64,000 nucleotides of DNA from Bacteroidota bacterium (lineage in GTDB: Bacteria; Bacteroidota; Bacteroidia; Cytophagales; Cyclobacteriaceae): contig JAFEAL010000005.1 of NCBI GenBank assembly GCA_018266435.1, positions 354,704-418,703 of the forward strand, in the 5' to 3' direction. Below the pieces are notes generated by a model. That model ran no database searches, was not told the origin of the DNA, and saw only the letters and a program-made list of their open reading frames with translations. Positions 26,953 through 34,746 of this stretch are shown piece after piece. The first letter of the stretch is position 1. Each line of letters begins with the position of its first letter. The translations under genes were made by a program, and so were the position numbers.

Positions 26953-27459
26953 CTAAATAAGAAAGGAGCAGAAGAGAACACGTATTCGATGGCCCGCATA
27001 TCCAGGTGGACCATTAGGCATATGCTCAAACCTAGAAGAGACCAATAAATACGCTTTTAGATTGATTTCTGTTAAGTCAACAAACGTGAGCGTACTGATT
27101 AATTTATATAATTCGGCATGAATTATACTTAATTGAACGCCTGTCGTGCTGACCAATGAAGAATAAAACTGTTGAGTCAGATCATTGCAACAACCTTCTT
27201 CCTTTTGAGAATTATGGTGATGATGATTAGATTTATGGCTATGTGAATGTCCTTTTTCCTGATGTCCTAAAGGTTGATGTTTGCCTTTGTGCTCATGACT
27301 GTGGCTGGTGGAAATCGAAATTGAAGGTTGCTCCTCGTGTGAGAATGAAATTAATCCCAGGTTACATAGGAAACTGCAACTAAATACAGATGCAATGGAT
27401 AGAATAATACAAACCACAATTGGGCATTTGCATTTCCGTATGGTTTTGAGATTTACCAT
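26953..27459 (-). CDS. His-rich exported protein of metal-resistance loci
   Basis: 168 residues. An N-terminal signal or anchor helix (CPIVVCIILSIASVFSCSF) is followed by a strongly His-rich segment (HSHEHKGKHQPLGHQEKG, HSHSHKSNHHHHNSQKEEG, then CC) and a C-terminal helical part ending PNGPPGYAGHRIRVLFCSFLI. That NGPPG-x-x-G-x-x-I-R-x-L ending is one I recall from small Bacteroidota proteins beside Cus/Czc pumps. Probably a periplasmic buffer for Ni, Zn or Cu; no enzyme motif is present. The 120 bases between it and the ArsR start hold nothing else obvious. Confidence 0.7.
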   Translation of the reverse strand: MVNLKTIRKCKCPIVVCIILSIASVFSCSFLCNLGLISFSHEEQPSISISTSHSHEHKGKHQPLGHQEKGHSHSHKSNHHHHNSQKEEGCCNDLTQQFYSSLVSTTGVQLSIIHAELYKLISTLTFVDLTEINLKAYLLVSSRFEHMPNGPPGYAGHRIRVLFCSFLI

Positions 27460-27560
27460 TGTTGTTACCGAACAAAGGTAAATAAATCAATGCAGGATTC
27501 TATGATAGAAGTCGGGGCAAAACATGATTAAAATCAACAAGTAGATAAGAGACCATGAAA

Positions 27561-27595
27561 TTGTCAAAACAAAAGAGCCCGCGTCGCGGGCTCTT
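27561..27595 (-). terminator. rho-independent terminator
   Basis: Perfect 10-bp stem (27573-27582 with 27586-27595) around a GTC loop. Read on the minus strand it is followed by TTTTGTTTTG. It lies 29 bases beyond the stop of the beta-flower-type gene, whose transcript it should end. Confidence 0.85.
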
Positions 27596-27623
27596 AAATT
27601 TATCGGATATCAACTATCAACTA

Positions 27624-28049
27624 TCAATGAGCAGGCATTTTTTTGTAAAGGCAATGAATTGCGCATGCCTGATTTTTATAGCTTTCATGAACGGTGGCAA
27701 TTACTTTTCCTTGCGGATCAAATATTTTGCATTTTTCACCTTTGCTGCCAGGTTCAATGGTAAACACAATTGCTCCTTTGGGGTCATAAAATGTTCCGTC
27801 TTTACCAATCTTGCCTAGTTTGTGACCTTTGTAATCAAGGAGTTCCTCCTTTTCTATCTTGCCTACTTTTTCTCCATTAGCGCTATAGATAACACCTTCC
27901 TTTATCCATCCTAATTTCGTTCCTGTTGAGTCAAGTACTTGACCAGATGAATTGAGCTGTGGATGTTTGTAGTTGTCTTGAGCCATTAATGATGAGCACA
28001 TTGCGATTAGAACAGTACAAAGAATGAGAGCGCTTTTAGTCTTTTTCAT
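27624..28049 (-). CDS. exported beta-repeat (5-fold beta-flower-like) protein
   Basis: 141 residues from ATG 28047-28049, which opens into a signal peptide (ALILCTVLIAMCSSLMAQ); the frame runs seven codons further. The mature part is a chain of short repeats of the form G-x-(K)-x-G-x-I (DSTGTKLGWIKEG, ANGEKVGKIEKEE, YKGHKLGKIGKDG, PKGAIVFTIEPG, PQGKVIATVHES). That fits a small periplasmic beta-propeller-like or beta-flower fold. Two Cys occur near the C-terminus (QACAIHC). The function is unknown. It is monocistronic with its own terminator. Confidence 0.65.
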   Translation of the reverse strand: MKKTKSALILCTVLIAMCSSLMAQDNYKHPQLNSSGQVLDSTGTKLGWIKEGVIYSANGEKVGKIEKEELLDYKGHKLGKIGKDGTFYDPKGAIVFTIEPGSKGEKCKIFDPQGKVIATVHESYKNQACAIHCLYKKMPAH

Positions 28050-28169
28050 TTTATTGAATATTAGGATCATTTTATAGTCTTATGTTGATTTATATTATCA
28101 AATTAACCAAAAATCGATTAGAATTTCACCATAACAAGTCGAATTATTATGCTATTTCTATAAATATGG

Positions 28170-28352
28170 TTAAAAAATAAATTGCATTCGATTGAAACTT
28201 TGAAACACACGTGGCACTAAATAAAAATGGAAACGGTTAGGGCTTCCTTCTGGCCAAAATTTGCAGTTTCCAGAGTGAGTCCGGTTTCGGTTCATAAGTT
28301 CGTTGATGTATTCCTTATCAAACTTGTGAGTTTTGTAAACCACGACTTGCAT
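28170..28352 (-). pseudogene. possible N-terminal remnant of D-lactate dehydrogenase (LdhA-like)
   Basis: A 60-codon frame beginning MQVVVYKTHKFDKEYINE. This resembles the first strand and helix of LdhA-type 2-hydroxyacid dehydrogenases (M-x-V-x-V-Y-x-T-x-x-F-D-K-x-Y). After about residue 20 it shows no family resemblance, and there is no dehydrogenase body downstream. Either a truncated relic or a chance frame. The rest of 28050-28361 is AT-rich with no other gene seen. Confidence 0.3.
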
Positions 28353-28361
28353 GATGAATAA

Positions 28362-28931
28362 TTACTTGTTTAAACTATTTGAATAAAGCCTGTTCACCTT
28401 GTACATTTTGTGAAATGAATCGTAAAGCACAAGGTCACTCCCTGCTGCGAACTCAGCGTCTAAAGCATCGTGAAATTTGTGATTGTCTGGGAAAGCTTTT
28501 TTCAAATTGTCAAGTGTGAGTTCCTGAATATCTCCACTTGCTGATGCGCTAAAGTAGTAGTAGTCCTTTTTGGGTTGTCCCTTTGAACCGGGAATTTCGA
28601 TTACATACAACAAGATTTTCTCCGTTGGGTTCATTACCTGGTAGTGCTTATCAGTTCCGAGCCTGTAGATCGCTCCTCCACAATCTTTAAACCCGAAAAT
28701 TTCTTTTTTCTTCAGATCATGCGGTTGTTTATCGTGAATGACTGTGATGTAGTCTTTCCCTAAAAATTCGTGGAGCTTGATTTTATGTTTCTCCGTTTTG
28801 CAGTTGATAGCGTAAGTGAGTTTTCCTGCTTCAAAATCAGTCGCGCTCAGATAGATGCCGCTTTGCTGCCCTAAGACTGAAGTGGTCGCAATTGAAAAGA
28901 TGATAACAAATCCTATATAATAAGTTTTCAT
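28362..28931 (-). CDS. exported protein, unrecognised
   Basis: 189 residues with a signal peptide ending at VLGQ. The mature part mixes beta and charged segments: LSATDFEAGKLTYAINC, HKIKLHEFLGKDYITVIHD, EIFGFKDCGGAIYRLGTDKHYQV, and a helical LTLDNLKKAFPDNHKFHDALDAEF. Two Cys may pair. No catalytic motif was seen. Its neighbours are small exported proteins of metal-resistance type, so a stress or metal link is possible; I do not recognise the family. Confidence 0.65.
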   Translation of the reverse strand: MKTYYIGFVIIFSIATTSVLGQQSGIYLSATDFEAGKLTYAINCKTEKHKIKLHEFLGKDYITVIHDKQPHDLKKKEIFGFKDCGGAIYRLGTDKHYQVMNPTEKILLYVIEIPGSKGQPKKDYYYFSASASGDIQELTLDNLKKAFPDNHKFHDALDAEFAAGSDLVLYDSFHKMYKVNRLYSNSLNK

Positions 28932-28994
28932 TGTGTTTAATTTTTAAAGGTGAAAGAAAATTGGAAAGCCTTAACTATGGATAGTGGCGGAAGG

Positions 28995-29366
28995 CTAAAT
29001 GAGAAAAACCCTGTTCGTTAAGTAAATGGGATTGTCCCAATGAACTTGCTGTTCAGGTTTGGTTGATGTTTCCTTGTGTATCGGTTGTGGAGCGATAAGC
29101 CGAATGAGGTGCTCCGAATCTATCTCAATGATTACGGGTTGAGATTGACTGTCGATGCGCAACTTGCCGGTGCCGACATAACTGTCGTAAATTTTTATTT
29201 CGAAGGAAAGATTGTGGCAGCAATTGGGTGAGTCACAACAGTTCTTCGGTTGAGTGAACAAGCTTATAGATTCAAGACTATCACAACAACAATGAAAGTA
29301 AATGTGCGCACCTATGTTGAAGCTGGCGTAGAAAAATGCGAATGCAATTACAATGTGCTTCTTCAT
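28995..29366 (-). CDS. HYC_CC_PP-like small Cys-rich exported protein
   Basis: 123 residues. A signal helix (VIAFAFFYASFNIGAHIY) runs into FHCCCDSLESISL, then KNCCDSPNCCHN, an acidic beta region and a Pro-rich part ending DNPIYLTNRVFLI. The H-x-C, CC, CC and late Pro pattern matches the small Bacteroidota family named for those residues, usually near Cu/Hg resistance genes. It stands divergent from the mercury operon. Metal binding by the Cys clusters is likely, but its role is unknown. Confidence 0.65.
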   Translation of the reverse strand: MKKHIVIAFAFFYASFNIGAHIYFHCCCDSLESISLFTQPKNCCDSPNCCHNLSFEIKIYDSYVGTGKLRIDSQSQPVIIEIDSEHLIRLIAPQPIHKETSTKPEQQVHWDNPIYLTNRVFLI

Positions 29367-29580
29367 ATTGAACTAAACCCCAATTTCTCTTTTGATTCCC
29401 GAAATTCGGATTTGGCCCGCTCCCCAAATATGACTTTAATTTAGTTAAAGCATGATATTTGTCATGGTGGTGCTTTCGTCAATGGTAAATGTTTTCAAAT
29501 AACAATTTTAAACACATTTGCCTGGTGTTTTTTGCTGAAGGTCATAGAGGTTGAACATATTAATGCCGACTCTATCACCA

Positions 29581-29617
29581 CAAGACAGCCGTCCGTCCGC
29601 TAGAATTTTCTGTCTTG
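29581..29617. repeat. 8-bp inverted repeat in the intergenic region before the mer operon
   Basis: CAAGACAG (29581-29588) and CTGTCTTG (29610-29617), 21 bases apart, in the 338-base gap 29367-29704. No gene is visible there; the downstream part of the gap holds the mer promoter. The repeat may be a regulatory site or an old module edge. Confidence 0.3.
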
Positions 29618-29640
29618 CTGTTGACAATTGATCGTTTTAT

Positions 29641-29660
29641 ATTTAAGTATTTGCTTAAAT
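29641..29660. promoter_or_regulatory. 7-6-7 inverted repeat, candidate ArsR operator of the mer operon
   Basis: ATTTAAG-TATTTG-CTTAAAT. An AT-rich imperfect 20-mer dyad with this spacing is typical for ArsR/SmtB repressors. It covers the -33 region of the promoter at 29650-29681, so bound repressor would block RNA polymerase. Confidence 0.7.
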
Positions 29661-29681
29661 AAGGAAACATTTATACCTTTG
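29650..29681 (+). promoter_or_regulatory. Bacteroidota-type promoter of the mer operon
   Basis: TTTG at 29650-29653 and TACCTTTG at 29674-29681, which fits the -7 consensus TAnnTTTG, with 20 bases between. The start ATG of the ArsR gene follows 23 bases on. Confidence 0.75.
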
Positions 29682-29704
29682 CCTCGTTAGAAAACAATTC
29701 AGCT

Positions 29705-30082
29705 ATGGAAAAAAATACGTGTATCAGGGTTTTTGCAGACAAAGTGCAGATTAAGCAATGCCGCGAGAAAGTTTCCGTCAACGCCAAGTCCTTTACCCAA
29801 CTCGGCAATATCCTTGCCCTTGCAGGCAACGAGGTGAGACTAAAAATCCTTTACCTGCTCGAAGAGGAAAATGAACTTTGCCCATGCGACATGAGCGACA
29901 TCCTGGGCATGAGCGTTCCAGCAGTTTCACAACATTTGCGGAAGATGAAAGATGGTAACATTGTTGAATCGAGGAAGGTTGGCCAGACCATTTTCTATTC
30001 GCTTCGCGCTGAGCACCTGAAAATCCTTAAGCCTTTTTTCAAGACAATTGATTTAATGAACCAAAATCCTGTAACGATATGA
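29705..30082 (+). CDS. ArsR/SmtB-family mercury-responsive repressor
   Basis: 125 residues with the ArsR winged helix (ILALAGNEVRLKILYLLEEENELCPCDMSDILGMSVPAVSQHLRKM; wing SRKVGQTIFYSL). The ELCPCD site (Cys59, Cys61) in the third helix equals the ELCVCD metal site of ArsR-type sensors; extra Cys6 and Cys19 could complete an Hg2+ site. It leads the operon and its stop overlaps the MerTP start by four bases. In Bacteroidota this ArsR type replaces MerR before mer genes, so Hg2+-released repression is the likely control. Confidence 0.88.
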   Translation: MEKNTCIRVFADKVQIKQCREKVSVNAKSFTQLGNILALAGNEVRLKILYLLEEENELCPCDMSDILGMSVPAVSQHLRKMKDGNIVESRKVGQTIFYSLRAEHLKILKPFFKTIDLMNQNPVTI

Positions 30083-30696
30083 AAACTGAAAGTCAAAACG
30101 GTTGGATGGTTGGCGTTGTGGCTGCCGTTGCTGCATCGCTTTGCTGCATTACACCTGTCTTAGCGTTGCTGGGAGGAATCGGAGGAATAGCTTCCACATT
30201 CTCCTGGATTGAACCCTACAGGCCTTACCTGATCGGGGCAACCACGCTCGTATTCGGGTTTGCCTGGTATCAAAAGTTAAAGCCAAGGAAAAAAGATGAA
30301 ATAGATTGTGAGTGCGAGACTGACGAGAAACCGTCCTTCTGGCAAAGCAAAAGATTTCTTGGCATTATTACAATCATTGCTGCGCTCCTGGTATCATTTC
30401 CCCATTACGCGCACATTTTTTATCCGAAGAGCCCTGCCGCCAATGTCGTGATCGTTGAAAAAAGTAATATACAGCAAGTTGAATTTAAAATTTCGGGGAT
30501 GACTTGCCAAAGCTGTTCCGAGCATGTGAATCATGCGTTGGATGGAGTGCCCGGAGTACTAGAACACTCCACTTCCTATGAGCATGGCACAAGCCTTGTA
30601 AAGTTTGACGTAAGCAAAGCCAGCAAAGCCAAGTTGGTTGAAGCAGTAAACTCAACAGGTTATACTGTGACGGAGACAAAAATCATAGAAAACTAA
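30079..30696 (+). CDS. merTP: MerTP: fused mercuric transporter and HMA domain
   Basis: 205 residues. The N-terminal MerT-like part has three membrane helices with the Hg-binding Cys pair Cys22-Cys23 in LCCITPVLALLGGIGG. A cytoplasm-facing loop with CEC (77-79) follows, then a third helix (FLGIITIIAALLVSF). The C-terminal part is a MerP-like heavy-metal domain with GMTCQSC (Cys143, Cys146). It would import Hg2+ to the reductase encoded downstream. The four-base overlap with the regulator gene implies coupled translation. Confidence 0.92.
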   Translation: MKTESQNGWMVGVVAAVAASLCCITPVLALLGGIGGIASTFSWIEPYRPYLIGATTLVFGFAWYQKLKPRKKDEIDCECETDEKPSFWQSKRFLGIITIIAALLVSFPHYAHIFYPKSPAANVVIVEKSNIQQVEFKISGMTCQSCSEHVNHALDGVPGVLEHSTSYEHGTSLVKFDVSKASKAKLVEAVNSTGYTVTETKIIEN

Positions 30697-30709
30697 AATC
30701 ACAACAATT

Positions 30710-31099
30710 ATGAAATCAATTATCATTTTTCTCGTGTCCGCTACGTTGTTTTGTGGATGCGGTTGCAAGACAGCTTTCGCACAAAACCAAGAAAAGCCAT
30801 TTGCAATGGCCAAGGTGAAAGTGGCCGAGTTTATTGTGACCGGCATGACATGCCAGGATTGTGCAGACCACATCACCAGCGCCTTGTCTAAAAAATCAGG
30901 TGTTGTGAAATCCGATGTAAAATTCCCTGAAAATACCGCGAGCATTACGTATGACTCCGCCTTTGTGAGCGAAGCGGAGATCATCCGCACCATTGAAGGA
31001 GCGGGTTACAAGGCAGAGGTAAAGGAGGTAGCGAGCAAGAGCGGGATTAAAAAAGACCTGGCCCCTCATGCCTGTTGCGTTCCGAAGAAGAAAAGTTAG
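30710..31099 (+). CDS. merP: MerP-like periplasmic mercury-binding protein
   Basis: 129 residues. A signal peptide (ends FAQ, about residue 25; it contains CGCGC) is followed by one heavy-metal-associated domain with GMTCQDC (Cys48, Cys51) and the beta-alpha-beta pattern ASITYDSAFVSEAEIIRTIEGAGYKAEV. A short tail ends HACCVPKKKS with another Cys pair. It would capture Hg2+ in the periplasm and hand it to MerTP, 13 bases upstream in the operon. Confidence 0.88.
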   Translation: MKSIIIFLVSATLFCGCGCKTAFAQNQEKPFAMAKVKVAEFIVTGMTCQDCADHITSALSKKSGVVKSDVKFPENTASITYDSAFVSEAEIIRTIEGAGYKAEVKEVASKSGIKKDLAPHACCVPKKKS

Positions 31100-31129
31100 T
31101 GCTGACCTCTTTTTTGAAAAAATACTTTT

Positions 31130-32803
31130 ATGCAAGAAAACAAAAATAACAGCCAGCTCTCCACGGTAACACTGGATATCCAGGGAATGACATGCGACCA
31201 CTGTGCTGTTTCTATTGAGAAAAAGTTTGAGGGAAAGAAAGGCATCGCTGGTAAGAAAGTTTCGTATGGCAAGAGCAAGGGCGAGTTTACCTTCGATCCT
31301 TCAATTATTTCGAAGCAGAATATTATCGACACCATCAATAGCACCAAAAGTTATCGCGTGGTAGGCAACGGAAATGAAAACGGCACTGGGAAAAAACATT
31401 TCGACCTGATCATTATTGGTGGAGGATCGGCAGCTTTTTCTGCGGCAATTAAGGCAGAGGAATTGGGGTTGTCAACACTCATGGTCAATGCCGGCCTTCC
31501 TTTTGGTGGAACGTGTGTAAATGTCGGCTGCGTTCCTTCTAAAACATTAATCCGTTCGGCAGAAACTGTTTATCATGCCACACACTCCAATTTTGACGGG
31601 ATCAAACCCAAAGGTGCCGATGTTGATTTCACCAAAGTGATCAAAGACAAAAAGAACCTTGTTGCTACGTTGCAACAAAAAAAATATTTGGATGTAGTGA
31701 GCGATTTCGAAAATCTGAAAATGATTGACGGCTGGGCCGAATTTTTGGACACCAAAACAATCCTGGTAAACGGAAATGATAAATACACCGCACTCAAATT
31801 TATTATTGCGACCGGCTCCACCACCAACGTACCGGAAATTGAAGGGTTGAAAAATATCGGTTACCTGACCAACGCCACATTGTTCGACCTGGAAGAAAAA
31901 CCAGAAAGCATTACCATCATGGGGGCGGGATATATCGGGTTGGAAATCGCCATGGCCTACAACCGGTTAGGTGTAAAGGTGCGCATCATCGAATTCACAG
32001 ATCGTGTACTTCGCACACAAACACCTGACATCAGTGAAGAGTTGGAAAGACAGATGAGAAGTGAGGGCATTGAAATACTCCCCAACTTCCGCGCGGTGAA
32101 ATTTGAAAAGTCGGGAAACGACACAATCATACACTGCAAATGCCCAGACGGGTCAATGACCAAGCTCACTGAACCGGGGCGCATTGTAGTAGTCTCTGGC
32201 ATAACAGCTAATACAAAGAGATTGGGTTCAAAAAATATTGGACTCAAGCTCACAGAAAAAGGAAGCATTGTGGTCAATGAGAAAATGGAGACCAATGTTC
32301 CCAACATTTATGCAGCAGGAGATGTGACCAATACACCATCCTTTGTTTACACCGCTGCACACGAAGGAAAGGTGGCAGTCGAAAATGCTTTTATGGGAGC
32401 GGAAAAAAAAGTGGATTACACTTCGTTGCCATGGGTCGTTTTCACCGATCCGCAGATTGCAGGTGCAGGACTCGATGAAGTGCAGGCCGAAGTTCAGGGA
32501 ATTCCATTTGAAGTATCCAAACTGCCGTTGAGTGAAGTGCCGCGAAGTATAGCAGCTCGTGATACTCGTGGGTTCATCAAACTGATCCGTAATACGGAAA
32601 CCGACAAATTAATCGGAGCGCGAGTTGTTGCGCCTGAAGGGGGTGAACTCATCCAGCAGTTGAGCATGGCCATCAAATATGGCATTACTGTAAAGGAGCT
32701 TGCTCAGGGCCTTTATCCGTACCTGACACTCGGAGAAGGGATCAAGTTAGCGGCCATTACATTTGGAAAAGATGTGTCGAAGTTGAGTTGTTGTGCGAGT
32801 TAA
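31130..32803 (+). CDS. merA: mercury(II) reductase with N-terminal HMA domain
   Basis: 557 residues. An N-terminal heavy-metal domain with GMTCDHC (Cys22, Cys25) is followed by the pyridine nucleotide-disulfide reductase fold: FAD site FDLIIIGGGSAAFSAAIKA, redox pair Cys129/Cys134 in GGTCVNVGCVPSKTL, NAD(P) site ITIMGAGYIGLEIA, and the dimer domain. The C-terminal Cys554-Cys555 (KLSCCAS) is the Hg2+ delivery pair that separates MerA from lipoamide dehydrogenase. It reduces Hg2+ to volatile Hg0 in the cytoplasm with NADPH. Last gene of the mer operon. Confidence 0.95.
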   Translation: MQENKNNSQLSTVTLDIQGMTCDHCAVSIEKKFEGKKGIAGKKVSYGKSKGEFTFDPSIISKQNIIDTINSTKSYRVVGNGNENGTGKKHFDLIIIGGGSAAFSAAIKAEELGLSTLMVNAGLPFGGTCVNVGCVPSKTLIRSAETVYHATHSNFDGIKPKGADVDFTKVIKDKKNLVATLQQKKYLDVVSDFENLKMIDGWAEFLDTKTILVNGNDKYTALKFIIATGSTTNVPEIEGLKNIGYLTNATLFDLEEKPESITIMGAGYIGLEIAMAYNRLGVKVRIIEFTDRVLRTQTPDISEELERQMRSEGIEILPNFRAVKFEKSGNDTIIHCKCPDGSMTKLTEPGRIVVVSGITANTKRLGSKNIGLKLTEKGSIVVNEKMETNVPNIYAAGDVTNTPSFVYTAAHEGKVAVENAFMGAEKKVDYTSLPWVVFTDPQIAGAGLDEVQAEVQGIPFEVSKLPLSEVPRSIAARDTRGFIKLIRNTETDKLIGARVVAPEGGELIQQLSMAIKYGITVKELAQGLYPYLTLGEGIKLAAITFGKDVSKLSCCAS

Positions 32804-32927
32804 ATCATATGATTTCAGTTCTATTAGCCCGTTTGTTTTCTTGTAAATCACGGACTTGAGAAAAATCGCCAACAGTCCAACAGCTAAAAATAATACTGTT
32901 CGCCCGCCACGAGTCGATGTCATCAAA

Positions 32928-32954
32928 AAGACCCGCCTTGTTCAGGCAGGTCTT
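32928..32954 (-). terminator. probable bidirectional terminator between mer and tra blocks
   Basis: Stem AAGACCCGCC / GGCAGGTCTT (one mismatch) around a 7-base loop, between convergent genes. On the minus strand it is followed by TTTTTG, just past the end of the 265-residue ICE gene; on the plus strand it ends merA transcription. Confidence 0.7.
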
Positions 32955-32973
32955 TCTACGAAGCTCGGAAGGC

Positions 32974-33771
32974 TTAAACCCCAACTCCTTTTCCCTTTTT
33001 AGATTTCTTCTCCTTCCCCTCACTCTCCTCGTCAACATCCTGCTTCTGGGTTTCCTTTTTCTCCTTGGATTTCTCCGGCTCGCTCGTTTCTTTTTTTTCT
33101 ATGCCCTGAAATTGCTTTTGCATTTTGGCATCGTAGAGATTGAGCGTTTTGAATTGTGGATTGGCTTCGATGAACATTTTTTCCTCTTTGCCATCTTTCA
33201 AGAACGTAACCTGAGTTTGATTGCCTTTCTCCAAAGACTTCATAAGCTTGACCTTCTCTTCGTCATTAGAAAGTTCTTTGATGGGGTAGCGAGAAACCAC
33301 TGCATCAAGTTCATAGCCATAGCCCGAATGATATTGTTTCACTTTGTAATTGTCATTCTTGTCTTTCTCGGAGAAGTCGAGTTGGAGCCACGCGTTGTAG
33401 GCCTGGCCTTCCTTGTTGGTAAGGTCTTTATTTACCGATCGGCCTGACAAAAGATTGAACGCCTCCTTAGCAGTGATACCGGAATTCTTTGTGATGTAAA
33501 ATGTCTGCGATTTCTCCTGCGTTGGATCTTCATTCTTTAGCGTAGCCTGATAACGGTTAAAGAAATACATATCGGTCTGATCCGATTTTTTAAAGTCGAG
33601 TCTGTAATCCACTTTATCGGTGACTCCATCTTTTTTGAATTCCCCTTGTAACGACAAGTTAAATTCGGTTGGCTGTTGATTTATTTTTGCTTCAAGATCA
33701 GCATTCAGTTTTTCTCCGAAGCCCATATACTTGAGGCCGTCTTTCAGAAATTCTAAATTCTTAGGATTCAT
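32974..33771 (-). CDS. conserved ICE-associated protein, function unknown
   Basis: 265 residues, soluble. MNPKNLEFLKDGLKYMGFGEKLNADLE, then YRLDFKKSDQTDMYFFNRYQATL and DLTNKEGQAYNAWLQLDF, match a protein I recall as recurrent on Bacteroidota conjugative elements, without a known role. The last 55 residues are a low-complexity Lys/Glu tail. It is the last gene of the tra block, 42 bases after TraN. The TraO, TraP and TraQ genes that follow TraN in CTnDOT are not here. Confidence 0.7.
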   Translation of the reverse strand: MNPKNLEFLKDGLKYMGFGEKLNADLEAKINQQPTEFNLSLQGEFKKDGVTDKVDYRLDFKKSDQTDMYFFNRYQATLKNEDPTQEKSQTFYITKNSGITAKEAFNLLSGRSVNKDLTNKEGQAYNAWLQLDFSEKDKNDNYKVKQYHSGYGYELDAVVSRYPIKELSNDEEKVKLMKSLEKGNQTQVTFLKDGKEEKMFIEANPQFKTLNLYDAKMQKQFQGIEKKETSEPEKSKEKKETQKQDVDEESEGKEKKSKKGKGVGV

Positions 33772-33813
33772 AAAATAGTATTTAATGATTTGTAATTAAA
33801 AATCTGATTGGAT

Positions 33814-34650
33814 CTATTTCAATAACCTGGCATTGACAATGTCTTTGTTTTTGATTGGAAGGCTAAAATGTCGTCCACCGTTTGCTTCAAACAACTCAAT
33901 GTTCAAATATTTCGATTCGGGTATCGTGAATTTTGGAAGCACGTAAACCAGGTCGGTGTGAGATTTTCCGTTCACCTCTTCATTGTTACCATAGATATAT
34001 AGTGGCTTGATGGCCAACTCTTGCGAGGCGGTGCGTTTTATTCTGACCTTATCGCGGATATAGAACTTAAGGAAGTCGATGCTGTAGTTTATGTTTGATT
34101 GGTTTCCGATCCTGACTCGATAGAACATAATATTGTCCTTGATATAAATGCCTTGCAAGGCGAGGCTCATTTTATATTCACTTTCTTTAACGATGTTTCT
34201 CTTTCTCATCGATGCTATGCTGGTGGCATATTTTTCCATCTCAACTTCAGTCATGTCTGTTTTAAATATTGTTGGAGTTCCCTTGCGCTCGGTGGCATCA
34301 GCGCTCATGTCAACCGTCAAACTCGTTGGCTGGGTTGAATAATTTATGGTGAATTGATGGAGTATGCCATCTGCTGTAATAACAGTGAGATTGGTTTCAG
34401 GAAAATTTTCACGACCTGCCTTTAACTGAAGTACATTGTCAACTCCTTTAGCCTTTTGCGCCAAAACATCGCGACTTCCCCGATCAACGCTCTTGATTAC
34501 GGAAGGGAAAATAATACTGGATGTTTTATTGTAAGTGAGTATGACACTGCAAGAGTCAACGATCGTTTGACTTGATCCCTTGGTAGCAAATAGTGCAAAG
34601 AACCCCCACAAGAGAATTCTTATGTACAAGTTATTTATGAAGTACATCAT
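33814..34650 (-). CDS. traN: conjugative transposon protein TraN (DUF4138)
   Basis: 278 residues with a signal helix (IRILLWGFFALFATKGSSQ). The beta-rich DUF4138 body follows: YNKTSSIIFPSVIKSVDRGSRDVLAQKAKGVDNVLQLK, then RVRIGNQSNINYSIDFLKFYI. The family is the VirB9-like periplasmic part of the Bacteroides-type mating channel, binding the TraM ring. Start Met1 or Met2 cannot be told apart. It lies downstream of TraM, as in CTnDOT. Confidence 0.88.
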   Translation of the reverse strand: MMYFINNLYIRILLWGFFALFATKGSSQTIVDSCSVILTYNKTSSIIFPSVIKSVDRGSRDVLAQKAKGVDNVLQLKAGRENFPETNLTVITADGILHQFTINYSTQPTSLTVDMSADATERKGTPTIFKTDMTEVEMEKYATSIASMRKRNIVKESEYKMSLALQGIYIKDNIMFYRVRIGNQSNINYSIDFLKFYIRDKVRIKRTASQELAIKPLYIYGNNEEVNGKSHTDLVYVLPKFTIPESKYLNIELFEANGGRHFSLPIKNKDIVNARLLK

Positions 34651-34746
34651 AGTTTTAAATGTTAATTGTTTCTAATGAATACCTACTCAATCAAAGCCAA
34701 CATTGACATTAGATTCAAAACATTTTCTATTTTATCATTCACTGAA

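Noticed and set aside
31130..32803. Dihydrolipoamide dehydrogenase as an alternative to MerA
   Set aside because: The N-terminal HMA domain, the C-terminal Cys pair and the mer context point to mercuric reductase.
32805..33038. 77-codon minus-strand frame at the mer/tra junction
   Set aside because: It spans the terminator hairpin and the end of the ICE gene; no protein character.
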